From: Amyelois transitella
Lineage: Eukaryota > Arthropoda > Insecta > Lepidoptera > Pyralidae
Assembly: GCF_032362555.1 (NCBI RefSeq)
Contig: NC_083520.1
Span: 7,316,001-7,380,000, forward strand
Length of the DNA: 64,000 bases
Reading direction: 5' to 3'
Shown: positions 11,880 to 23,914 of the stretch, piece by piece
Layout: each line of letters opens with the position of its first letter
How positions within the stretch are numbered: the stretch's first letter is position 1
Made by a program: the position numbers and the translations under genes
Notes under the pieces: model-generated
The model's input: the letters and a program-made list of their open reading frames with translations, nothing else
What the model was told of the DNA's origin: nothing
Databases searched by the model: none

Positions 11880-11960
11880 ATCGCGTCGTGTGCGCCGGCC
11901 AGCGTCCGTTCTTGAACAAACGAACACCTGCCCACTTCTCCCACGGTTGGGCGAGACTTT
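11880..11960 (+). promoter_or_regulatory. Composite E-box plus Su(H)-like island
   Basis: AACACCTGC (E-box 11925-11931), six bases, then CTCCCACG at 11938-11945. The last element is one base off the Su(H) consensus TTCYCACR. Spacing and orientation are those of the composites at 10647 and 23923, which is why I include it. Confidence 0.45.
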
Positions 11961-12839
11961 GCATATGTTTTATTTAAGTATTTTTTGCATTTTTGAAATA
12001 CTACTTTCCTCCTAATTTCGTAATTGATGGAAATTGTTCAGGTTCGCATTCGGAAGTTGCAAACAAAAAATGCTCAAGACTAATTATTCATTTTCGACAG
12101 TAAACCCCGCAGTACTCACTTATAACATGCTGTATGACAGTGGAGCGGGTCGCTAGTTATTGATAAATACCTAAAGGAACTGGATTGAAATTGAACTGAA
12201 ATACTGGTTTTTATTTTAGCATCATATTTGTAGTAGGTATCTTTTTCTTACTCAATCACTAAGTTTGATACAAAAAATACTAAGTATGTCCCATTGTTCT
12301 CAGACCCTGAATATAGCCTTCAAATTGAACTCCTGAGTGTATTTGACCTTGTATGGTAGGGAAAACATAAATTTCAGACTATTTTTGCTTCTCGGCAAGG
12401 ATAAACATAAACTTGTTGGTACTTAATGTTAACTTATCGAGACACTATTGATGTATCGAACTCAAATGTCCATTTAAGGATAAAAAGATTAAGCTTTATG
12501 ACCCTTTGTGAAGCACATTATAAATATTTATGTGTTAATCTCCACTGTAAAGCCTTCGTTTGGGACTTTGATGAAGTTATTGTATTTAAATACGATAAAT
12601 AACTCACACAAACTTGTTGGAACCCAAATAGAGTGATTAAGCTGAAGGAATACCAACAAATGAATAAAAATCGATTTGCTTTTTTCTGAATTCAGCGTTC
12701 TGTTTTTAAATGTTAAACTTGCAAATTGAGTCAGTATTCTTGGAATGTAGTAGCTTTATTTTGAACCAAAGATACCTACAGCAAAACATCCAGCAGTTAT
12801 CGGAATACAATCATGTTCGACAAGTTGGTAGATATGTTA

Positions 12840-12862
12840 GTACATACATACATACATACATA
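12840..12862 (-). repeat. TATG microsatellite tail of the LINE
   Basis: A (CATA)n run on the plus strand, TATG on the minus strand, ends the LINE at its 3' side. Simple-repeat 3' tails are typical of RTE-clade elements. Confidence 0.85.
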
Positions 12863-15800
12863 AAATCACGCCTCTTTCCCGGAGGGGTAGGCAGAGACTA
12901 CCTCTTTCCACTTGCCACGATCTCTGCATACTTCTTTCGCTTCGTCCACATTCATAACTCTCTTCATACAAGCTCGGCGGTTTCGGGTACTTTTGACCTG
13001 ACCCTTTACCAGGACGTCCTTAATTTGATCAAGATACGTTCGTCTAGGTCTTCCCACTCCGACCTTTCCCTCCACACTCTCCTTGTATATCTGCTTAGTC
13101 AACCTGCTTTCATTCATCCTCTCCACATGACCGAACCATCTTAACATACCCTTTTCTATTCCTGTAACTACATCTTCTTTCACATCACAACATTCCCTTA
13201 TCACGCTGTTCCTTATCCTGTCACTCAATTTCACACCCATCATACTCCTTAACGCTCTCATTTCCACTGCATTTATTCTGCTTTCATGCTTCTTTTGCCA
13301 TACCCAACTTTCACTCCCATACATTAATGTCGGGACCAACACGCCCCTGTGCACAGCCAGTCGAGCCTTTTTGGATAGTTTCTGACTGCTCATAAAGGCA
13401 TGCAAAGCTCCATTCACCATGTTCCCCGCGTTCACTCTCCTTTCAATATCACTATCATACTTGCCATCTGATGTAAACTTTGATCCTAGATATACAAACT
13501 CTTTCACTTGCTCCACTTTTTCTCCTCCAATCAAAATATTACATGCTGTCATTTCTTTCTCCATTTCAAAAACCAGTGTTTTAGTTTTACTTACGTTCAC
13601 TTTCATTCCTTTCTCTTTTAAAGCTTCATGCATACAGTTTACCATCTCCTGTAACTCCTCCGCTGATGACGCCAGTATAACCTGATCGTCGGCATAGAGC
13701 AGACATTTGACGAGTAACTCATTCATCCTTAATCCACTTTTAGACTCTTTCAAATCTGTCAAACAGCTATCCATAAATAGGTTGAACAGCCACGGTGACG
13801 CAACACATCCTTGCCTAACGCCTTTCTCAATCTTAAACCACTCAGTGTGCGCTCCGTTTATCCTGACACAAGCACTCGAATCCTCATATAAGGATTTCAG
13901 TGCTCGTATTAAGAGACTGCTCACCCCATGCATAGAAAGTGCTGACCACAATTCATTCCTCTCAACTCTGTCATAGGCCTTTTCCAGATCTACGAATGTG
14001 CAATAGACTTTTTGACTCTTGGCCAAAAACTTTTCGGCTATGCACCGCAAGGAAAAGACCTGATCAGTACATCCCATTCCCTTTCGAAATCCCGCTTGAG
14101 CATCCCATATTTTGTCATCAGTTTCATTCCTGACTCTATTAATCAATACCTTAGCATACAATTTGCCGACGACGCTAAGCAGGCTTATACCACGATAATT
14201 TTTGCAGTCCAGCTGTGACCCTTTTCCTTTGTAAAGTGGCACGATAACAGCCTTACACCAATCTTTTGGTACTCGGCCGCTTCTCCAACACAAATTGAAA
14301 AGGCAGTACAACTGACTAGCTACTACGCCTTTTCCTGCTTTAAGCATCTCGACCGACACTCTATCACACCCAGCAGCCTTTCCCGCTTTCATACTCTTAA
14401 GTGCTTCCACAATTTCGAACATTTCAATTTCGCCTTCCATCTCATTCTCTTTTTCTTCGCTATAGCAGAAATCTTTCTTATTTCCTTCCTTTTTTTCAAA
14501 TAAACTTTCAAAATAGTCCTTCCATATCTTTAGTACACATTCTTCTCCTTTCACAACGCTACCATCCTGGCATCTGATCCTAGTCAGCTCTCTGGTTATA
14601 GTATTTCCTCGGGCTGACCTTACGGATTTCCAGAATACTTTCAGATTTGACTGAAAGTCTTCTGATAGCCTTTTATCAAAATCCTCTTTATACTCTTCTT
14701 TCTTTCTAATCACAGCTTTCTTAACCAAATCTTTCATTTTCTTATATTCCTTACGTGCTTCATTCACATCTTCATCTATAACCTCTTGCATTCTTAAGTT
14801 AGCTTTTGCTGCTAACAAATCCAGCCATGCTTTCTTCTTTAATCGCACAAGTTCTTGCACATCTTTACTCATCCACGCATTTTTGTGATTTTTTCCTTTC
14901 CTTCTTCTACTTACACCACACACTTCAACAGCTACTTTCACAATTCTTTCTTTAAATTCCTTCCATCCATCTTCAATATCGCTCATTTCCTCTAAATCTT
15001 CAAATTCATCCTTCAGTCTATTAATATACTTCTTACCTACATCCATATCTTGCAAATTTTCTACTTTTACTCTTTCCAAAGCGCTGGTTTGCTCCCTTAC
15101 CCTGTGCCGCCAGCGATTGAAGATACCCCTTATCCGGGATATCACCAGTAAATGGTCCGAGTCAATGCCAGCACCGCGATATGCACGGGTATCCAGCACT
15201 TTGTTCTTCAATCTTTCATCTACAATCACAAAGTCTATCATACTTTTTAAAATACCTTCCACTCTTGTGTAGGTGTGGATCTCTTTATGTTGAAACATTG
15301 AGTTCGACACAAAAAGATCCCACTCTAGACAAATTTCTAATACACTTCTTCCATTATCATTCACCTTTTCGTCACCAAACGCACCAAGCACCTTTTCATA
15401 TCCATCACGCTTTACACCCACCCATCCATTAAAATCACCTAACATAATAATCTTCTCATTTGGCTTGGTAACTTTCAATACTTCTCTTACACTATTCCAG
15501 AACTCCTCGTTTTCGCTTTTTGCTGATGTTGTACCCCTCGAACCCACATCCCAAGGTGCATAAACACCTAGAACGAAGATCCGAGTGATTCCAACTTTCA
15601 GCCTAATCCATAGAAGACGAGGGCTGACACACTCATACTCATTCACGCACTCAGCCATTCGTGCAGAAAGAATTAGACCGACCCCTTGACAGCCTCGGCT
15701 GGTACTGGAAATTCCAGACCAATACGCCGTGTAAGGGCCGTGCTGCGTCGCGTCGCATCCTTTCCGCTTCGTTTCATTCACGCACAACACATCCAAACGT

Positions 15801-16262
15801 CTTTCATCCATCATCTGGCATACTTCCTCAATCTTATCCTTCATTCCTCCTCTTACATTCATCGTCGCAAAGCGGCTTTCAGCAGACCGCATACCGCTCC
15901 CGCCGGGAACGAGACGTGATGGGGTGCGGACACCATCGCCGCCATTTATATGCTTTTTAAGGTTCATAATGCGATTCCCACGAGACGCTAGGGAAAAATT
16001 TTGTCCGCCCCAGCAGAGCCCCGCATGCCAGGGTAAGGCTAGCCATTACCTGGGGGTCGCCCAACCCCATGGCGGAAGTGGCACGCTCGAGACTAGGCTC
16101 GCCCCTAGCCATGCATCCATCGGCGCGGCAGACCTTAGATTGGCAGGGATTTACATTAAAGAGGAATCCCAAGTCTATCCCTTAGTCGGCTCTTACGACA
16201 TCCGTGGGAAAGAGATGGAGTGGTCCTATTCTTTTGTAATGGTGCCGGGAACCACACGGCCA
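12843..16262 (-). mobile_element. Full-length RTE-clade LINE with target-site duplication
   Basis: The element reads on the minus strand. It starts with a GCCGTGTGG head (RC of 16241-16260), has a 5' UTR of about 300 bp, one long ORF (15967-12866) that ends just before the tail, and a TATG-repeat tail. ATGTTAGTA occurs at both flanks (12834-12842 and 16263-16271), a 9-bp target-site duplication. At 3.42 kb with one ORF it fits the RTE clade. The ORF is uninterrupted, so the copy may be recent and potentially active. Truncated relatives are at 18313, 36237, 37595, 43052, 49893 and 54513. Confidence 0.88.
12866..15967 (-). CDS. RTE-type endonuclease/reverse transcriptase
   Basis: A 1033-residue protein for target-primed reverse transcription. 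Residues about 35-280 are an apurinic-like (EEP) endonuclease with VNET (E65), GVYAP (134-138), GDFN (D178, N180), MIDFVIV and a final SDH (270-272). Residues about 520-800 are the reverse transcriptase: KNYRGISLL, QAGFRKGMGC, FVDLEKAYDRV, GVRQGC and the catalytic YADD (758-761). The C-terminal part has LRWFGHVERM and GRPRRTYLDQ, as in related lepidopteran elements. All the expected catalytic residues are present, with no stop or frameshift. A single ORF of about 1000 residues with endonuclease before RT fits RTE. Two ATGs lie near the start (codons 1 and 26); I kept the first. It is not a host gene. It inserted into the regulatory interval between the Bearded-family and HES genes. Confidence 0.92.
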   Translation of the reverse strand: MNLKKHINGGDGVRTPSRLVPGGSGMRSAESRFATMNVRGGMKDKIEEVCQMMDERRLDVLCVNETKRKGCDATQHGPYTAYWSGISSTSRGCQGVGLILSARMAECVNEYECVSPRLLWIRLKVGITRIFVLGVYAPWDVGSRGTTSAKSENEEFWNSVREVLKVTKPNEKIIMLGDFNGWVGVKRDGYEKVLGAFGDEKVNDNGRSVLEICLEWDLFVSNSMFQHKEIHTYTRVEGILKSMIDFVIVDERLKNKVLDTRAYRGAGIDSDHLLVISRIRGIFNRWRHRVREQTSALERVKVENLQDMDVGKKYINRLKDEFEDLEEMSDIEDGWKEFKERIVKVAVEVCGVSRRRKGKNHKNAWMSKDVQELVRLKKKAWLDLLAAKANLRMQEVIDEDVNEARKEYKKMKDLVKKAVIRKKEEYKEDFDKRLSEDFQSNLKVFWKSVRSARGNTITRELTRIRCQDGSVVKGEECVLKIWKDYFESLFEKKEGNKKDFCYSEEKENEMEGEIEMFEIVEALKSMKAGKAAGCDRVSVEMLKAGKGVVASQLYCLFNLCWRSGRVPKDWCKAVIVPLYKGKGSQLDCKNYRGISLLSVVGKLYAKVLINRVRNETDDKIWDAQAGFRKGMGCTDQVFSLRCIAEKFLAKSQKVYCTFVDLEKAYDRVERNELWSALSMHGVSSLLIRALKSLYEDSSACVRINGAHTEWFKIEKGVRQGCVASPWLFNLFMDSCLTDLKESKSGLRMNELLVKCLLYADDQVILASSAEELQEMVNCMHEALKEKGMKVNVSKTKTLVFEMEKEMTACNILIGGEKVEQVKEFVYLGSKFTSDGKYDSDIERRVNAGNMVNGALHAFMSSQKLSKKARLAVHRGVLVPTLMYGSESWVWQKKHESRINAVEMRALRSMMGVKLSDRIRNSVIRECCDVKEDVVTGIEKGMLRWFGHVERMNESRLTKQIYKESVEGKVGVGRPRRTYLDQIKDVLVKGQVKSTRNRRACMKRVMNVDEAKEVCRDRGKWKEVVSAYPSGKEA

Positions 16263-16483
16263 ATGTTAGTATTCATTTATATTAAAACTGAGTTAAATCA
16301 AGAGTAGGTACTTTTTGTATTTCATTGTACAACGAATGTAAATTGATAAGTAAGGTTGGCGAAAATTAATACATACGTTTTAAGGGTAGATTACAGACTG
16401 ACACTGAACTAATTTTCAATTGATATCCAAGATAATAAACAGCTCTATCATGCAAAAAATTGATGAGTTGATATGTAAAATAA

Positions 16484-16509
16484 AAATTAATGTGAGCTCA
16501 CATTAATTT
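16484..16509. repeat. 26-bp perfect palindrome
   Basis: A perfect inverted repeat centred on GAGCTC at 16494-16499, about 220 bp outside the LINE 5' end. AT-rich arms. Role unknown. Confidence 0.8.
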
Positions 16510-16589
16510 ACACATAGGTACATAGTAGTTTTGTAGGTACTAAGCATTATTTTACAAATAACTATTTGAATATAATGCTAGATACCTAA

Positions 16590-16735
16590 AAAAAATTGTT
16601 TTCCACGTTTTCCACATTATGCGTGGAAAAGCGTAATCACGGCTAGGCCAGCCCGTCGTCGTGATTGGCGCCCGACTAACCAATAGAAGGCCGAGGTTCG
16701 GCCCACTCAGAAGCACGCACACGCCCTCCTAACTT
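16590..16735. promoter_or_regulatory. GC-richer island with inverted CGTGGAAAA and CCAAT motifs
   Basis: TTTTCCACG (16599-16607) faces CGTGGAAAA (16622-16630). Then follow GATTGG and CCAAT around 16662-16684 and a GC-rich stretch. CGTGGAAA is one base from the Su(H) consensus. No transposon match was seen. Regulatory role is only a suggestion. Confidence 0.3.
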
Positions 16736-17139
16736 CTATTTTTAAATTTGAATAGACGCCAAAAAGGGTTCTCGTTTAAAAACATTAACTATCCGATTTA
16801 TTCACAATCTCAAAGGTTCTTTTTAAAAGTACATTTGGAACTTTTCGTTTGGAATGGAAACATAAAATGTGACTTATCTGTGCAAATAAGTATTTCTTAT
16901 CAAAGCTTACACGTGACTTTGCACCAATAAATAAATATCAAATTTAAAACTTTCAGCATTCCCCCAACTACGTTTTCAACAAAATCTTAAGAACACTAGT
17001 AAGTAGGTAGATTCCGAAGTCGCAAAGAAGTGACGCAGAAGAAAAAGGAAGTGGTTCTTTTCCAAATCTCTTTTATAAAAAGGTTAAGTAAGAAGTATGT
17101 AATAATACCTATAGGATCAATGCTCACGCATCTGCGCCA

Positions 17140-17300
17140 ACGCCAATCTCCTGTTTGGTTTCCTTCCACCCAAAGGCTAACTGGAAGAGATTGCATTAGC
17201 GATAAGTCTGCCTTTGTAAGTACTTACCATCTCTATCTGTTTTGTGCTGGTTTGATGCAATTCTTATGATGCAATAAAGAGTTTTATCTATATATCTATG
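17140..17300 (+). repeat. LINE 3' end with ATCT tail (family C)
   Basis: The order 'ccacccaaaggctaactgga', 'gagattgc.ttagc.ataag', 'ctgcctttgta' and 'tgcaataaagag' then ATCT repeats matches the reverse complement of 43405-43560. Probably the 5'-truncated 3' end of a moth LINE. Reading frames over it are not host genes. Confidence 0.65.
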
Positions 17301-18312
17301 CTTATAACCTGTCCCTGAATCTACTAACTGGCATTGTCTACCTCGTAAGGAATAAAGACGTGATATTTTAGAACAAAATGTGTAGGTAAGTCATTTTCAA
17401 TAAAAGTAAAGAGAAGGAAGACTTACATTATCTTTTTCAGCATTATTATATTAAGTACAAATATTTCTTTAACTTTACCTCAACAAATCAGACGACACAA
17501 ATGTCATTTCAAATTAGTCTTGAATAATGGAGAAATAAGTACCTATGCGAAGCATGATTTTTCTTAACTATGTATTTCAATTTATACTTTAAAGACAAAC
17601 GTATAAGGTTTATTTTTATGTCTTAACAGATCTCGGAAATTAAATTCATGTTATGGATGCAAGCAGCACTAAACAGATAATATCTGGTGAAGGCTGTATA
17701 CTTAATTATGTGATGGACAGTTCAAAAATATCAAGATTATTACATTGCATATTCGTATTGAAGAGTTAAGCCATGTTTACACTGGTAAAAAGAAAAATCT
17801 TAGTCCGCTCTACACGCCTTATTATCTGTACACGACCGATTTTCGAATTAGACACGACAATAGATGCCCAATGTTGAAAGTGTTGTGCTATCAGAATTAC
17901 ATATCTCATAACGGGTGGCACAACTAGTTGCATTACAAATTGGTTTATAAGAAAAACGCGTGTTCAGGAAAAGATCTTTTCTTGCGGGATTTGCAATAAA
18001 CAACAATATAAGTATGCAAAAGGATTAGCGGACGATAACTTGTTCTATAAAAATGCGTTATTGACTTCGCATAAATTAACATGAACAAGAATATTTTATA
18101 GACAACAGAACCAACTTCAGTTTTTAATTGAAATACTTAGGTAGGTATGTCATTTTGTTATTATATTTCTTTCGTCTGCTATTCAAGATGTTATTATTCC
18201 TACTTATAAGAGTAACGGGATTTCGATCAAACATTTCGAATCCCAGTTCCAAAAAAAATCGATATAATATTAACATTAGTACTTATAATGCGAATGGAAT
18301 TGCCTACTAGAC

Positions 18313-18397
18313 GAACATACCTACCTTGATCAAATCAAAGACGTCCTGACGGAACTACTAGATCAGATCAAAACTACCAGAAACCGTCGGGTTTGCA
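18313..18397 (+). repeat. RTE LINE fragment
   Basis: 'ctaccttgatcaaatcaaag', 'acgtcctg' and 'accagaaaccg' follow the C-terminal coding region (around LYLDQIKDVL...STRNRR) of the LINE at 12843, in plus orientation. Short and decayed. Confidence 0.6.
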
Positions 18398-19639
18398 GTT
18401 TGAGAAAATGTCGGAAAATAAACCACGACACAACAACAACTACAGCAACTACAGGTACAACAACTACTACAGGTAATGTTGGAAATATTATAAGGACACA
18501 CTACTCACGCTTACGTCGCGTGTAAGAACACGTAAGTACTCAATACAAAAAAAAGCCTACATATTAAGGCATCTAGATTTGTTATCGTGTATTATAAGCT
18601 GACGGTACGTGTAAAAATATGTATGTAACATTTACTAACATTAACTTTAGCCGTATACATTATCTTATAAGAAAACCGTCTCAAAGTTTCCAGACATGTA
18701 AATATTGCCAATAAGTATCATACACATGCCAATGGTAGTTAACACAATGGTCTTATTACAGACAATAACATTATACATCGATCTCCGTAACGAAGAGTAA
18801 TGAAAACAAATGACCCCGTGCTATAATCAAAACAGCGAACCCATTACTCTACACATAAGTACCTACGATCCTACGTAGGGCCCTGATAATACTAATTTAA
18901 AATTTCACAAAATCGTACTTGTAGCTCAATACCAATTAGTATTAACAAATTTGATATTCTGCTAATAATTATAAATTTAAGGGCCGCATTTGGTTCACCA
19001 ATGATATTATTTTTCGACGAGTAGTCCAAATGGTATTCTCCTAACTGATCGGTGCAATGTTTAGTTCATAAATTTTATTATAGTTTATTCAAATTGCAAA
19101 TTATATGTCAGCAAACGTGACTGACTGTTTTGTTACATTTATACATTTAATTTTAATACGAAAAAAAAAGTATTTATAAAGAAATTCGTAAAAAAACTCT
19201 CAAGTTAATAAAGCTTCAGGCAACAGAATAGTAACGACATCTATGTAGTACACGATGAACTAGAATGTTTTGAAAAATCGTCGTCGACGTTTCGGAGCGC
19301 TAGTGTTGCAAATTTTTATCAAACCCGATTGTTGTTTGATTTGATTGAAATCAGTTGTTTAAAAACGAAGTGGATTTTTGGCAAAGTTAAATAATACTGA
19401 ATACGATTTCTAATAATAATAAAAGTTCGCTCATTTTTTATATTTTAAGTGGCGACCTCTATCTATATCTCGTTGTAAACTAACTCTTAAACGCCACGAG
19501 CCAAAGCAATAGCGCCATCTCTGTTCCCCCTTAAAACAAAATCATTTTGCATCTCCTTTTGACACTGTTCAATTTTGTCTTACTTCTCTTTCTTATCGCG
19601 TCGATCATTGATCTTTGAAATTCGAATGCGGTAACTCGA

Positions 19640-20010
19640 GCGGCGCGCGCGCAAGCCTTTGGCCACCGATTTCTATCTCGCTCGCTCGCTCGCGCTACGG
19701 TTACCGTTGTCTCGTGTTTCTTTTATTGCCGTTTTATTATTTCTTGTAGATGATCACGCGATTGTGAGCTGTCGTTTGGCGCGCACACGTCACGAGTGGC
19801 GTCTCTTTCTTGCCGATGGTTTGACGTATATTTCATCTCTATCATTCCGGCGCATGTCGGGCTGGCTGCCGTGCGTCGATGTTTTGGGAAGTGCACCCGC
19901 CCGGCGTTCCCACGGTTCACCTTCGGTCGACTTCCTTACGAAAAAAACAAACAAGAGCACTTTGTTGAAGAAAATCGACGTCTGCCAGCCGCGCCGAATG
20001 ATTAATACAA
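19640..20010 (+). promoter_or_regulatory. GC-rich island with Su(H) site
   Basis: TTCCCACG at 19907-19914, preceded after six bases by CACCCGC (19894-19900), a one-base variant of the CACCTGC E-box in the other composites. The island begins with CGCT/CTCG-rich sequence (19675-19700). Open frames on both strands here are overlapping and I read them as compositional. Enhancer role is inferred. Confidence 0.45.
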
Positions 20011-21852
20011 TTATGACCGGGCACGCTGCTACCTCAGTAATAATAGTTCTTTATTAGACACGTGGGCTATGTCCGAACTTGTCATTATTATTTAGAGGAT
20101 TATACTCGGGTTAGAAATACTTTTTTTAGTATTGTAAGAAAGAGTGAAGCTATTTTTTTAAGATTATGGCCCATTGGTCTCTCGTAGGTCAAAACTTTTT
20201 GAAAGTCTCCAGTATTTACCTAAAAACAAAAACGTGATGCTTAACAACCTTGGCCAGCAGATAAAGCTAATCTTTCGAAAGGTTTTTGAACTTAAACAGA
20301 AGTTATCTAGGTTTTATGGTACCTATTTCTTAACAGGCAATACATTTTGATTAAAGTAGGTAGTAATTTTATCAGATTAACAAAAAGGGGCTGTAAGAAA
20401 ATCAAATGAAATGGTAAGTTTTGATCGACTCTTACAAGTTTTCTGGATTATAGTCTCTCATCTAGGATTCGAAAAGTATAAGCAGTATTTTTTATAATCT
20501 TATTAGTTTTAAAAAATAATTAATAACAATACTGACCGCGAAAAAGTCCTCCCAGATTTAAAGTCGCTGGAGTTTTTAAATATGAGATTTTCTAAGATTT
20601 GCGCGAAAACGGAAGTAAACGTGATTTATCTGAGCTTACGGCTGTACTTACGTCTTTAGTAAAACTTATAATTTTGTAACAATTTAGGTTTACCTATTGT
20701 TTGTAAATAGATGGATGTAAGTTTTAATTTGGATAGAAATTTATCGTTTTATTTAGAAATGGACATGTGATCACAAGTTTACGTACTTACTGCAGTAAAA
20801 GTTTTATTTTGTAACAATTAAAGTTTAACGTGAGTAAATTTTATCGTTTTATAAAAAAAATTACATATGACCAGACCAGATAACCACTTTACCAGAGTAG
20901 TGCTCTCATGAACACATGAACACTTTGCACAAACACTAGATAACAACTACCTAAGTCAATTTAACCACACGGGACCTAAATAAGAAGTAAGTATATAGTG
21001 AAGATTGACAACAAGCACCGACCCCAAGTGATGTGAGGTGACACTTAGTAAAAAAGAAAAAAGAGTTTAATCTCAGTAAAATTCGTAATATTTTTTGTTA
21101 TACCCAGTTAAAAGTTGCGCATAAAAGTGAATCTAGGCCATACTCCAGAACCCTTATTCCCAGTCTACGTTCTGCTTCGCTATGATTCAGGCGACAGACG
21201 CCAGATGGCGAATCCTCCTTTTATGCGGGACGCGCTTTCAATCAAATGCGGGACGAAATATTTATATGGATAAGGCAAAGATACAATAAGTAATTTTGAT
21301 ACATAGATATTTAGTCTGTACTATATCTAACTACTTGTAGTTTATACTAGTCTAGGTTGGGTACCATTAATTTTAGATGCGTAATTTATAGACTGAAAAC
21401 GTTTGGCATAGTCATATTATGAAGAGGAAATATTTTTATGTTTATTTACATTGAATAAGCCCTCAACAAAAGTCTCAATAATAGTAGAATGATATTTTTT
21501 AATAAGAAAAGAATAATGTATTTTTTTTTCATTTTTTCGCACTTGATAGTTTCTTTAGAATGTTCGTCTATTTATAACATCTAGGTAAGTCTAGATTCGT
21601 ATCAGTACAATTTATGGAGGTTAACGTGAACCAATGTTAAACAATAAAATTTACAGTTCAGTTCATACTTGTAGTTCGATTTTATGATCGATACGTGAGA
21701 TTTGTTAGGATAACGACGGGGAATTACGTTGGTTGGATAGCCAATAAAATGTTTTATCTATCTGTGACTCATGCATGCTTGGCCGGATTTGCGACAGTTT
21801 TTTTAATCATCTTTACTAATAAGTATAGGTTGTTATTTAAAATTAAAAAAAT
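20011..21852. other. Intergenic, no gene recognised
   Basis: AT-rich. 'ccagatggcgaatcc' at about 21203 is a CTCF-like core. Nothing else supportable. Confidence 0.5.
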
Positions 21853-22084
21853 AAATACATACATATAATCAAGTCTATGTGCCTTTGCGGGGTAGACAGC
21901 GCCAACAGTCTTGAAAAGACTGCTAGGACACGTTAAGGCTTCGACAGAATTGAGATTAAAATAGTGACGGGTTAGCAGGCTAGCCCATCGCCAAAAGAAG
22001 AATCCTAAGTTTATAAGCCTATCCCTTAAGAGATGGAGTGCTCCCATTATTTTTATAAGTATTGGTGCTAGGAACCACACGGTA
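21853..22084 (-). repeat. RTE-derived short element (family A), nearly full
   Basis: Minus strand: diverged head (ccgtgtggttcctagcacc), 'ctccatctctt', 'agggataggcttataaactt', 'aacgtg', 'gactgttggc' and a tail ending in TATGTATG. Same order as 31585-31842. The short reading frame over it is not a host gene. Confidence 0.75.
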
Positions 22085-22439
22085 AACGCTGACAGATTAA
22101 ACCTTGCGAATTTTATTGTAATACATTTGACTAATTATACAAATTATAAAAAAAATACTTAAGAAAACAATATTTCAATTAACATTTTAATCACGTTGCC
22201 CAGAAGGTTTAAAATAAAGAAAAAAATATCACCAGATGTACTTACTTCTTATTTTAATTTAAGTGAGAGGAGAAATCTTTTCATTGCATTGGTAAGTATT
22301 TTCTTTACTTCCTCCGTATTCCATCAACTTACTTACACAAAAGCTCATCGGTTTAGTACTTTTTGACATTACCTTAACAGTCTTATCCACAATAATCCAA
22401 TAGTATGCTGGCATGTGCTCAAGAAACAATATCCCTTGC

Positions 22440-22540
22440 CTGGTAGAAACGAAGAGGGAGCCGCGTTCCCACGGCTCGCCACACGTGGCTCCGTTTCAGA
22501 TTCCTGCGCAGGAGCCGATGAGACAATGCATCAAAAAACG
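22440..22540 (+). promoter_or_regulatory. Su(H) site next to a CACGTG box
   Basis: TTCCCACG at 22466-22473 and CACGTG at 22482-22487, nine bases apart, in a GC-rich patch. CACGTG is a HES/class-B site, so Notch activation and HES feedback could meet here. Inferred. Confidence 0.5.
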
Positions 22541-23914
22541 TTTTGTCTAATGATATTGAAGACTCGTTTGAAATGTTGACCTCTGTTTTATTTGGACGGA
22601 CTTTTTTTTTATTAACCATTGTCCAGGCCATTTTTGTTTGGATGATAACGTGAACTGGACGGAACTTAGTAAATAAGTATAAACAAGATTTGTTTATACT
22701 TATTTTTCTGTGATTTACCTAGGTAATAATAAAGTAATATACAGCCTGACCCGCCGAGTCAATTTAGCAAAAAAACGTTTTTGAAAGATTCGTTTGAAAT
22801 TGTGATTCATCTGGCGATAATGGGTTATCTATTGGCCATGTATATAAAGAGTAATATAACATTATGACTAATAACTAAATTGGTTTATGAAACTGAGTAG
22901 GTACAAAAATTTTTAATAAATCCGAGGGTTACCCGAAAATATAAAGAGAGTAACAGGAAAGTAAAAAAACTTTGGGCTCTCGCAGTTATCTGGCTTTGGT
23001 AACCTTAGCCGGTGTCGTAATTCGCTTTGGACAGATTTCAAGGCCGATGAGGGAAGTGGTAAGGATATTGCCCACCCCACCGTATTGCTTGGGTTTCATT
23101 CACTTTTTTTTTAAGTTTAATTAATAATTTTAATGAATATAAATGTTGACACATTACAAAGAATGAAGTAACATTCGATTAGCAGTAATGTGATGTTCAT
23201 GTCTAAAAGAAGAAGAATTTTCTTTTAGTTAATTCTCTCGGTCATCATCTTTCTAGAGAAGATCGGCTATGGACAATGATCATTTCTTTTTAAATGATTA
23301 AATTAATTTATGGTCACGCCAGTCCGCTTGACTTTCATTCAGCGTAATAAGTTCATAAATAAGATATGGGATTATTTTTTATTGACGCTTGACAAAAAAA
23401 ATCCGAAGCCTCTGTTTATAGTATTTTCTAAACTAATTTTCTTGAGAATTATTTAAGTTCTCTAAGTTTGTTTTTGTTTTTAAACAAAAATACGAGTAAG
23501 ATTCCTTGTCGTTAATGGTAAACTTTTCATTTAAATTTCCTTTTCATTGTGTTAGTCTAAAAAATATAGAAAGCTCGACCCCAGGGAGTGTTAGAAGAAA
23601 GTTATCACATTTTATCCTGACCTGAGTCCTGAGCGATTAAAAAAAACTAACTGCATAAATTAAGGAATTAGTGCCACCGAAAAGCTTACAAATTACCCGC
23701 TGAAGCTTACTAACACTATTCAATACTGCTTTATGACCGCATTGATACCCGCTTTTAGCCTTTCATTTGACTTCTTAAGATCATTAAAAACCAAACATCA
23801 TATCCCCACTTTTGAATCATTGCAATTTGAATCTTAACGTAGTACATTTTAGAGTTTGATTTTGTGGTTTGGTTTGATAAGTAATTAAGTCGCATGTAGA
23901 GGTATTAAGCGATA
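22541..23914. other. Intergenic, no gene recognised
   Basis: AT-rich. A stretch of higher complexity at about 22975-23100 matches nothing I recognise. Confidence 0.45.

Noticed and set aside
12710..15960. Numerous plus-strand open frames opposite the LINE
   Set aside because: Shadow frames of the minus-strand RTE ORF.
19659..20057. Open frame of 132 codons with overlapping frames on both strands
   Set aside because: Stop-poor only because of the CG-rich start. Arg/Ser/Leu-biased translation with no recognisable motif.
22419..22631. 70-codon minus-strand frame
   Set aside because: Crosses the Su(H)/CACGTG patch and has no family match I can recall. Considered as a small Bearded-type gene but it lacks an NxxN motif and a motif-rich 3' UTR.
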